Positions 8,386 to 14,305 of a DNA stretch of 64,000 bases are shown in pieces (the stretch's first letter is position 1; each line of letters starts with the position of its first letter). The stretch spans positions 106,050-170,049 of the forward strand of contig CAZFMZ010000002.1 in the NCBI GenBank assembly GCA_964520495.1, written 5' to 3'. This stretch comes from UBA1020 sp964520495. Its GTDB lineage: Bacteria; Patescibacteriota; Saccharimonadia; Saccharimonadales; Saccharimonadaceae. The notes beneath the pieces are model-generated. The model had not been told where the DNA came from. It made no database searches and was given only the letters and a program-made list of their open reading frames with translations. Position numbers and translations under genes: made by a program.

Positions 8386-8592
8386 ATGGCTTACAAGCAC
8401 ACAAACTCGAAGGGCATCACATACTACTTACACAAGACCGAAGTGACTCTTCGTGGCGGCAAGCCTCAGACCATCTACTTCTTCGCTAAGGTAGAGAAGA
8501 ACGCCAAGGGCGAGCCGGTAGACCTACCAGCTGACCGCGTCGTCAAGGAAAACCCACGCAACGGTTTCCTGACAGTGTCAAAGAAGAAATAA
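8386..8592 (+). CDS. Small basic protein, probably highly expressed, unknown function
   Basis: A 68-aa, lysine-rich basic protein with alternating short beta-like stretches (YYLHKTEVTL, TIYFFAKVEK) and a KKK end; there are no Cys or membrane segments. It is a free-standing unit with its own consensus -35, a full AGGAGGT ribosome-binding site and a terminator directly downstream. That organisation is typical of abundant ribosome- or nucleoid-associated proteins, but I see no motif that proves either. I do not recognise the family. Confidence 0.75.
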   Translation: MAYKHTNSKGITYYLHKTEVTLRGGKPQTIYFFAKVEKNAKGEPVDLPADRVVKENPRNGFLTVSKKK

Positions 8593-8610
8593 GACATCTT
8601 GAAAAAATGA

Positions 8611-8637
8611 AAGACCGCCTCAAAAGGGCGGTTTTTC
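8611..8637 (+). terminator. Rho-independent terminator of the 68-aa gene
   Basis: GACCGCC and GGCGGTT arms around a short A-rich loop, followed by TTTTTCTTT. It lies 19 nt after the stop codon. Confidence 0.85.
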
Positions 8638-8690
8638 TTTGGTAAAAAATACAGTTGAAACATAAGCGTCGTTGGTGGTACAGTAGTATC

Positions 8691-8770
8691 AAACAAACAG
8701 GTGCCAAAATTGCCTCGTGAAGGTTCGATAGCGGCCCGCAGTAGCCCTATCGAATCGGCGGGGCTTTTTT
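8691..8770 (+). ncRNA. Candidate small structured RNA or leader with alternative hairpins
   Basis: A TTGAAA (8655-8660), 18-nt spacer and TACAGT (8679-8684) predict transcription from about 8691. The roughly 80-nt region contains an 8-bp perfect hairpin, TTCGATAG (8724-8731) with CTATCGAA (8747-8754). GCCCGC in its loop (8734-8739) can pair with GCGGGGC (8758-8764), directly followed by six T (8765-8770). The second pairing crosses the first, so the RNA could form a pseudoknot or switch between a hairpin and a terminator. No ORF fits. It ends about 50 nt before the 92-aa gene. I cannot assign it to a known riboswitch class. Confidence 0.4.
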
Positions 8771-8823
8771 GATGCCTGTCACCCTATTGCATAAACATAA
8801 GAAATATGCTAAAATAGTAGTAT

Positions 8824-9102
8824 ATGACAGAAAAGTATGAAATCGACGCCGCTTACTACCAAGGACTCCGCGAAATGGATGGGGTAGACCCCGAAGTGGC
8901 CGAAGATCTTGGCATTCCGATGTCGCCTGAATCCCTTGAGTCACACACCCGTTCCGCCCATGAAACGCAGGCAGCGTTGGCTGAGGCCGCCCGCCGTGCT
9001 ATCGACGGTGCCGACGAGCATGCCGCGCTGGAAGCACGCGAAGGCCGCGTCATCTGTGCCAACTGTAACCGCCCGGGCTGCAAGGGCTGCGGCCGGAGCT
9101 AA
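8824..9102 (+). CDS. Small acidic protein with C-terminal Cys-rich knuckle, unknown function
   Basis: A 92-aa, mostly acidic helical protein ending in a compact cysteine cluster, CANCNRPGCKGCG (about 78-90). The C-x2-C-x4-C-x2-C spacing could bind one Zn. The rest is Glu/Ala-rich. A TAAAAT hexamer ends 8 nt before the ATG. The stop is 2 nt before the next start, so the two are co-transcribed. Function unknown. Confidence 0.65.
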   Translation: MTEKYEIDAAYYQGLREMDGVDPEVAEDLGIPMSPESLESHTRSAHETQAALAEAARRAIDGADEHAALEAREGRVICANCNRPGCKGCGRS

Positions 9103-9104
9103 CC

Positions 9105-9983
9105 ATGCCGTCTCGGCGCGACAAATTCCCCGGGCTTCCCGAAGAGCAACTGCCACTTGAGGTAGAGGCCGCACCTGCGACCGAATCACGCTTTGACCCC
9201 GATCAGTACCGTGCGTTCGGTAGCGTACCAACCATGCTGGGTAAGCTGGTCGATGTGCCACCGTTCGAGCGGCTCGACAATCTTGCCTGGCAGCGCACCG
9301 AGCCAGCCGTCCTGGCGCAGGGGCTATTCGGCGTCGAAGGTAACACCGCCGTCAACGGTCTTGCCCTTGGTGCCGATCATTACAAAGCTATCATCCGCAA
9401 TCACGACGCGTTCCAGGCCAGTATTCGCAACACCACGCAGGCCGCCAACCGTCAGACTAGCGATGTCCGCGCCCGCGAAAAGGAACTTCGTTCAGTACTG
9501 GGCGCACTCCACTCGAAGCAGGAACGGCACGAAAAGATTCTGGGAAATTTAGAAACGCAGCGCGACGTATTGGCGACGCTCAGCGATATGCAGCGCACGC
9601 CCGGCTACCACCGACGCCTTACCGAAGTCGAAGTCCGGGTGCTGGCCAATACTGCGTGGGATCAAAGCTTCCTTGGCATGCTGCGGGTACTGAAAGACCA
9701 GCACGACCTGTCCAGTAACGATTTCATTGAGATGTCGCAGGCGATGTCGTACCGGTTGCTGCGCGGCCCGCAGAAAGAGCGGATTCACAACTGGGGGGAC
9801 ATGCTGGCGCTCGGTACGCGCTATAACCGCGCTGTCGGCACCATGTTCACGCATAGCCTGCACGAGGTAAACCGTGGCCAGGAAACCCTGGAAGGGCAGC
9901 TGGAAGCGTTCTACGAACAGAATGGCCTGACGTCACCGGCCGCATATGTCGTCGCGCAGACGACCGAACTCGAATCAAAATAA
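9105..9983 (+). CDS. Conserved-looking protein of unknown function with coiled-coil centre
   Basis: A 292-aa soluble protein with no signal peptide or TM segment. Residues about 100-170 are rich in Gln, Arg, Lys and Glu and likely form a coiled coil; the C-terminal half looks helical. It follows the 92-aa Cys-cluster protein with a 2-nt gap, so the pair probably works together. No family recognised. Its stop codon sits at the left edge of the AT-rich island. Confidence 0.65.
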   Translation: MPSRRDKFPGLPEEQLPLEVEAAPATESRFDPDQYRAFGSVPTMLGKLVDVPPFERLDNLAWQRTEPAVLAQGLFGVEGNTAVNGLALGADHYKAIIRNHDAFQASIRNTTQAANRQTSDVRAREKELRSVLGALHSKQERHEKILGNLETQRDVLATLSDMQRTPGYHRRLTEVEVRVLANTAWDQSFLGMLRVLKDQHDLSSNDFIEMSQAMSYRLLRGPQKERIHNWGDMLALGTRYNRAVGTMFTHSLHEVNRGQETLEGQLEAFYEQNGLTSPAAYVVAQTTELESK

Positions 9984-10100
9984 TTTCTGGTGGACTTAGC
10001 TGGATTAGATGGAACCAGACATTACTATATCTGAAAGATATAAGCATGATCTATAGGCGCCTAAATGTTACAGGGGTGAGTGTACCTTTTAGTATTGAAC

Positions 10101-10138
10101 CGCTATACCAGTTCCACCGGTATAGCGTAGAGTATAAT
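10101..10138 (+). promoter_or_regulatory. Palindromic operator and -10 element of the island operon
   Basis: A perfect 9-bp inverted repeat, CGCTATACC (10101-10109) and GGTATAGCG (10119-10127), sits directly upstream of TATAAT (10133-10138). This placement over the -35 region is typical of an autoregulatory operator. No good -35 is seen, so activation or an extended promoter is possible. The regulator is not known; the ParB-like protein itself is one candidate. Confidence 0.45.
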
Positions 10139-10184
10139 GATAACAATAATCTAACAGGAGCGATTATTTGGTGGTGAAATCGGT

Positions 10185-11624
10185 GTGAGTAATATGAAAG
10201 TAAGAGACACGGTCAAAGTCGACATAATCAAATTAAAACTTGATGTCGAAAATCCACGATTCGCTGAACTGTATGATGGCAGCGATAACCAAGATGATTT
10301 AATTGAGTACCTATTAAACTCTGAATCGGCCACGGCTATTGTTAAAGAGCTTAATGATTCACAGGAATATTATGCCGACCGTCCACTTTGGGTGATCAAG
10401 CAGGATGATGGTAGTTATTTGGTGAAGGATGGAAACCGGCGCTTGTCGGCTGTGCTAGCACTACGTTCTCCTACCAAGTTTGGATTATCTGAACCACGCC
10501 AGACCATCGATGAGTTACCTGTTATTGTTTACGACACAGAAGACGAGGTTAATAAACGCGTTCGCCTTGAACATATACAAAGCTCTTTCAGGGGATGGGA
10601 TAGAATCGCCAAAGCTTTAGAGGTTTATAAAATGCGCTCAAGCGGTGCTTCCGTGGATAGTCTGAAAGAGCTTGACTCTGAGCCGAATCAATTAACCAAG
10701 TTGGCCAGCTTTTACTATGCGGCAGTTGCCGTGGGTAAAGATGACTTAAAGGTATTGTTGCGTAAAGGGCGTGGTAATACAGGTGGTAAAACTATTGTAT
10801 TTGAACGTCTTTTTACTCACCGCACTAGGTGTGGATACGATTTTAGCGGTAAGGCTGGTGGATATGAAGTGATTATTACGGATCAAGCCCTATTCGACTC
10901 TTACATAAAAGCTATGGTTGAGTTATTGAAGGCGAACCCAGATATTACTCACAAAACAGCTGATTCTGAGAAAGAGACATTTCTCGATAGGCTGAAGCCT
11001 TATGGCTTTACGCCGTCTAAAAAGCCTTCATCGGGTAAGGGCAGTACGCCAGCAAAAACTACTACCGAGACTAACCCTACAGTAACAGGGGATGGATCAA
11101 CCCAGGCGACTCCAGCAAACACTCCACCGTCGCCGCGTAAAAGCATCAAGACATCTCCAAAATATATAAGAAAAGGTATCCCGCGCGCCGTCGACGACCT
11201 TGTGAAAGAAGGATTCAACCTTGATGCCGTATTCTTCACTAATTCAAAAGTGGCCATGAGTCGAGTTATATTTGAGGCCGTACTGAAGTACGTTATTGAA
11301 AATACTGAGTACGCACAAGGAAAGAAGCTGAATGGCTCAAATTATTTCCGTGACGCCTACTTTAATAAGCACGGTAACAAATTACCCGTAACCAATTTTG
11401 ATAAGTTAAAAGACCTATTTTCTGCTCTCATTCTTGATACTGGAAAGAAGAAAGCATTTGCTGATTTTGACCTTGAGCGTCCACATCAAATAATCCACAA
11501 CTACAACGTCACGGCGGTGCCTAAAGATGCAACCGCAATTTGTGATAATCTCATGCCATTAGTTGAATTTCTCTTGCAAGAAGAACAAGAGCTCTTGAGC
11601 GGCCTAGATAAGAATAAGCTATAA
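10185..11624 (+). CDS. ParB/Srx-fold protein with possible C-terminal HEPN-like domain
   Basis: A 479-aa protein. Residues about 10-140 look like a ParB/sulfiredoxin-type domain: DIIKLKLDVENPRF, then a DGNRRLSA box near residues 84-91, the phosphate-binding feature of ParB N-terminal domains. A helical middle follows. Residues about 280-325 form a Ser/Thr/Pro-rich linker, and a helical C-terminal domain contains R432-x5-H438 (RPHQIIHN), matching the Rx4-6H motif of HEPN RNases. It starts at GTG 10185, with ATG 10194 an alternative. It is followed 7 nt later by an adenine methylase. AT-rich codon use differs from the neighbours, consistent with transfer. A defence or DNA-modification partner role is inferred; a partition role is unlikely without a ParA. 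Confidence 0.6.
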   Translation: MSNMKVRDTVKVDIIKLKLDVENPRFAELYDGSDNQDDLIEYLLNSESATAIVKELNDSQEYYADRPLWVIKQDDGSYLVKDGNRRLSAVLALRSPTKFGLSEPRQTIDELPVIVYDTEDEVNKRVRLEHIQSSFRGWDRIAKALEVYKMRSSGASVDSLKELDSEPNQLTKLASFYYAAVAVGKDDLKVLLRKGRGNTGGKTIVFERLFTHRTRCGYDFSGKAGGYEVIITDQALFDSYIKAMVELLKANPDITHKTADSEKETFLDRLKPYGFTPSKKPSSGKGSTPAKTTTETNPTVTGDGSTQATPANTPPSPRKSIKTSPKYIRKGIPRAVDDLVKEGFNLDAVFFTNSKVAMSRVIFEAVLKYVIENTEYAQGKKLNGSNYFRDAYFNKHGNKLPVTNFDKLKDLFSALILDTGKKKAFADFDLERPHQIIHNYNVTAVPKDATAICDNLMPLVEFLLQEEQELLSGLDKNKL

Positions 11625-11631
11625 TGAAAGC

Positions 11632-12498
11632 ATGAGCTTCTTCTCTCCGTTGCGTTACCCTGGCGGTAAGAATAAACTGGCCAAGTTTATCGAAAAACTG
11701 TGCGTTGATAATGGAACGACTGGACACTATATAGAGCCATACGCTGGTGGGGCATCGGTAGCCCTTCATCTACTGATGACGGGTAGGGTGCGCGAGATAA
11801 CGATCAATGATCTAGATAAAGCTATATATGCTTTTTGGTTTTCCGTTATCAACCATACGGATGAACTTTGTTTGCTAATCAAGAACACGCCAATCACAAC
11901 AGATGAATGGGAGAAGCAAAAAAAAGTTTTATCTAATAAAAATAATGACATTAATGTTTTAGAGCTTGGTTTTGCTACCCTTTTCCTCAATAGAACGAAT
12001 TACTCAGGCGTATTAAATGCTGGAATGATAGGTGGAAGAAATCAAACTGGTAATTACAAGCTAGATTGTCGCTTCAATAAAATAGAAATTATTAGAAAAA
12101 TCAGGGCAATAGCTGAATATCGAGATAATATTCATGTTACTAATCTTGATGCTATTAGTCTTATTGATAGAGTTCGTGTCGACGGTAATACTATATTTTA
12201 TTTCGATCCACCGTATTACATCAAAGGCCCCTCTTTGTATATGAATCATTACAAGCATGATGACCACAAGGCCGTTAGTGATGCAATCAAGTCTATACCA
12301 AATGCAAAATGGGTCGTGTCTTACGATGACACTGAAGAAATACACGAGCTGTACGCTGGACAGCGCTACATAAATTATTCATTCACACATAGTGCGGGAC
12401 GTTCAAGGCAGGGGAATGAGGCTGTATTTTTCAGTCATAATATTGATGTTGATATGAACTTACACCCAGTAAGCTTAACTGCGATGTCCTCTACCTAG
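11632..12498 (+). CDS. dam: D12-class DNA adenine-N6 methyltransferase (Dam family)
   Basis: A 288-aa SAM-dependent adenine methylase. It begins with SPLRYPGGKNKLAKF (the Dam N-terminal motif with the SAM-binding PGGK), has EPYAGGASVALHL as motif I (about 35-47), and the catalytic DPPY in FDPPYYIKGP near residues 196-205. D12 enzymes usually methylate GATC or related sites; the target here cannot be read from sequence. It lies 7 nt after the ParB-like gene in the same AT-rich segment and no restriction endonuclease gene is adjacent. Its partner is therefore the ParB-like protein, or it is a solitary methylase. Confidence 0.9.
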   Translation: MSFFSPLRYPGGKNKLAKFIEKLCVDNGTTGHYIEPYAGGASVALHLLMTGRVREITINDLDKAIYAFWFSVINHTDELCLLIKNTPITTDEWEKQKKVLSNKNNDINVLELGFATLFLNRTNYSGVLNAGMIGGRNQTGNYKLDCRFNKIEIIRKIRAIAEYRDNIHVTNLDAISLIDRVRVDGNTIFYFDPPYYIKGPSLYMNHYKHDDHKAVSDAIKSIPNAKWVVSYDDTEEIHELYAGQRYINYSFTHSAGRSRQGNEAVFFSHNIDVDMNLHPVSLTAMSST

Positions 12499-12618
12499 GG
12501 GCGGACGCAACTTTTATCACAGGGCGCATGTGACATCGCTTTCTTAATGGATTTGGAACCGTTAAAATCGGCCCATTATATGAGGTTAAAACAATGATTG
12601 AACGAAATAACTCTAATT

Positions 12619-12715
12619 TGGTGGGGGGGTGGCTGGACTTGGTGAAGGCGCACGAAGTTCAAAGCGAACTCGTTCGACCTTGAGCGAGAAGCCGGAGGAG
12701 CGAAGCGATACCAGC
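12619..12715 (-). pseudogene. Broken tRNA-Ile2-like 3' half with an insert in the T-loop
   Basis: On the minus strand this reads GCTGG (12715-12711), then about 74 nt, then CCAGC (12636-12632), a CACCCCCCC-like acceptor strand and an A-CCA end (12622-12619). GCTGG and CCAGC are the two T-stem strands of the neighbouring tRNA-Ile2, so the normal 7-nt T-loop is replaced by an insert. That insert contains its own CGAA/TTCG-type hairpin (about 12650-12675). No anticodon arm is present. It is either a decayed tandem copy of the tRNA or a by-product of integration here. Confidence 0.5.
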
Positions 12716-12737
12716 GATCAACCTTGAAAACTCTTTC

Positions 12738-12813
12738 TGGTGGGGGTGGCTGGAATCGAACCAGCTACCAAGTGGTTATGAGCCGCCTGCTCTAACCGAT
12801 GAGCTACACCCCC
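12738..12813 (-). tRNA. ileX: tRNA-Ile(CAU), read as AUA after lysidine modification
   Basis: A complete cloverleaf with encoded CCA (12740-12738). The acceptor GGGGGTG pairs with CACCCCC, the D-arm is GCTC/GAGC, the anticodon loop is CTCATAA, and the T-arm is GCTGG/CCAGC. The anticodon is CAT, but the anticodon-arm, variable loop and T-arm sequence (GAGCAGGCG, CTTGGT, GCTGGTTC) closely follow E. coli tRNA-Ile2. The window also has separate fMet and Met tRNAs and tilS, so Ile(CAU) is the best call. There is one C-A mismatch in the anticodon stem (position 29-41). A 20-nt imperfect inverted repeat flanks the gene. Confidence 0.85.
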
Positions 12814-12923
12814 AAACCAGAAGGAATTTTCAAAGAACAGGTTATATAGCTTCACGCAGGGAACGCTATTTTATTAGGCTGGCGTTCTCTGGTTCGGCAT
12901 ATGTTCTCGCTGACCGCTCGAAC

Positions 12924-12997
12924 ATGAGCCCGCTGCTCTAACCATCGGGGACTTCGCGAATTTCAATTCGTGGGGTTGAGGCCTGAGCTACACCCCC
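12924..12997 (-). pseudogene. Broken tRNA-Ile2-like 5' half with an insert in the D-loop
   Basis: On the minus strand from 12997 it reads GGGGGTG-TA-GCTC, an insert of about 36 nt, then GGTTAGAGC-A-GCGGG-CTCAT, ending at the CAT anticodon (12926-12924). The insert carries a hairpin, CGAATT with AATTCG. After the anticodon the sequence no longer matches a tRNA and no CCCGC strand to close the anticodon stem is found nearby. It is upstream (in transcription order) of the intact tRNA-Ile2. It is most likely a decayed duplicate; an intron-bearing or split tRNA is a less likely reading. Confidence 0.5.
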
Positions 12998-13114
12998 GTG
13001 GCCTTTGGCCATTATACCTCAACGGCGCCATGGCCGTAAGGGGTTGGCTACAGTAGCTTGGTAGCCTAATTACCCCTTTGTGGGCTATAATGCGAGCAAG
13101 AAGGCATAAGCGCC

Positions 13115-13561
13115 ATGAAACAGATAAATTTTCGACGATTGTCCTACCACATCCGCCACCAGTACCTCACCACCAACAATGCCGTGGTGATCGTGGCCCT
13201 TGTAGTGGCGGCCAGCTGGGCGTGGGGCTCGGTGCAGGCGATGGACCGCAACTACCGCTTGCAGAAAGAAGTCGACTACAAGCGCCGTGAGCTACGTTTG
13301 GCCCAGCTCGAGACAGCCACCCTGAAGTTCGAGCAGAACTACTACAAGAGTGATGAGTATAAGGAACTGGCCGTGCGTGAGCGCATGGGCCTGGTGAACC
13401 CCGGCGAGAAAGTGCTGATACTGCCGCCTAACTCGGCCGAAGCCAGCGCCGACGAGGCGGAAAGCGCCCGAGCCAATGCGCCGCGCCGTGTCGAGCGAAG
13501 CAATATCCAGCAATGGGGCAACTTCCTGTTTGGTGGCCGTGCCGGCCAGTTGCAGGAATAG
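13115..13561 (+). CDS. divIC: FtsL/DivIC-type septum formation initiator
   Basis: A 148-aa bitopic protein with a basic cytoplasmic N-terminus (about 1-22), a single TM helix (about 23-43), then an exterior coiled coil (about 50-85) followed by YYKSDEYKELAVRERMGLVNPGEKVLIL. That last segment is the conserved DivIC pattern in which a short region after the coiled coil contacts the divisome. The tail beyond residue 115 is Ala/Glu/Arg-rich. DivIC-like proteins bridge FtsB/FtsQ-type proteins at the septum. Gene preceded by TATAAT about 20 nt upstream and a weak AAGAAGG ribosome-binding site. Confidence 0.8.
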   Translation: MKQINFRRLSYHIRHQYLTTNNAVVIVALVVAASWAWGSVQAMDRNYRLQKEVDYKRRELRLAQLETATLKFEQNYYKSDEYKELAVRERMGLVNPGEKVLILPPNSAEASADEAESARANAPRRVERSNIQQWGNFLFGGRAGQLQE

Positions 13562-13578
13562 TCCGTATCTGTTAAAAT
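13550..13578 (+). promoter_or_regulatory. Promoter of tRNA-fMet
   Basis: TTGCAG (13550-13555), exactly 17 nt, then TAAAAT (13573-13578). The predicted start lies within a few bases of the tRNA 5' end at 13590. The -35 box overlaps the end of the divIC-like gene. Confidence 0.55.
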
Positions 13579-13589
13579 TCGGTATGTAC

Positions 13590-13703
<114 letters not shown>

Positions 13704-13878
13704 TTGGCTTACTGGCCAGTATTTGGTTCTGCGACAACCGAGCTTGCTTGGTTCAGTCCCAGGTTCGTGCAGCGCTGTGAAGCTCTGGGAAAGTTTACTT
13801 TCATAAGAGCAAGCAAGCGGAAGAGGCTTGAGCCGATATTCCTGCCCCCACCCCTGAAACTTTGCTATACTACCCTTT

Positions 13879-14292
13879 GTGCAAACGCAAATCTCGAAAT
13901 ACCCCACCACGTTCTACCGCGTCTCGCTGAAGGCGGTGATTCGCAATGCGAAAGGTGAGGTGCTGCTTGCGAAAGAGGACGAAGGCGACAACTGGAGCCT
14001 ACCTGGCGGCGGCTGGGACCACGGCGAGACTGAACGCGAAGCGTTGGCGCGCGAACTGTTCGAGGAGGTGTCGTATCGGGGTGACTTTTCGGCGACGCCC
14101 TTCGCCACGGAGATATTCTGGCTTGATCACCGCAAGGCGTGGCTATTATGGATCGTCTATGACGTGACGGTTGAAAATTATGACTTCGCGGTGGGCCGCG
14201 ACTGTACGGCCGTCGCCTTCCACGACCCGAAAGTTTTCAGAGACTCACCGCATACTACTGAGCAGTGGGTGTATACCCATTTGAACCATTAA
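13879..14292 (+). CDS. NUDIX hydrolase
   Basis: A 137-aa protein of the NUDIX fold, hydrolysing nucleoside-diphosphate-X compounds. The NUDIX box is GGWDHGETEREALARELFEEVSY at about 48-70 in the pattern Gx5Ex7RExxEE; its two Glu of the REL-x-EE motif bind the catalytic metal. The substrate cannot be told. It begins with GTG, which lies 7 nt after a TATACT (13866-13871), implying a leaderless mRNA. Confidence 0.88.
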   Translation: MQTQISKYPTTFYRVSLKAVIRNAKGEVLLAKEDEGDNWSLPGGGWDHGETEREALARELFEEVSYRGDFSATPFATEIFWLDHRKAWLLWIVYDVTVENYDFAVGRDCTAVAFHDPKVFRDSPHTTEQWVYTHLNH

Positions 14293-14305
14293 TCTCTCGT
14301 AACGA

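Larger units (their letters stand above)
9984..12743 (+). mobile_element. AT-rich ParB/Dam genomic island next to tRNA-Ile(CAU)
   Basis: Between the stop of the 292-aa gene and the tRNA-Ile2 gene, base composition becomes visibly AT-richer and codon use changes. The segment carries only a ParB-like/possible-HEPN protein and an adenine methylase. The left end (9984-9993) reads TTTCTGGTGG, identical to 12734-12743, which covers the CCA/acceptor end of tRNA-Ile2. Weaker similarity (GCTGGA, then AACCAG) continues for about 25 nt, like a worn copy of the tRNA 3' end. A third, partial copy is at 12619-12636. tRNA 3' ends are classical integration sites. No integrase is present, so this is a remnant or a passively moved cassette. 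The 12499-12618 stretch holds no ORF I would support. Confidence 0.5.

Noticed and set aside
12594..12683. 29-codon ORF starting before the tRNA 3' fragment
   Set aside because: Reads through tRNA-derived sequence, has no ribosome-binding site and looks incidental.
12619..12997. tmRNA (ssrA)
   Set aside because: The acceptor-like ends at both borders were tempting, but there is no tag reading frame, no typical GGTTTCGACG near the 5' end, and a complete tRNA lies inside.
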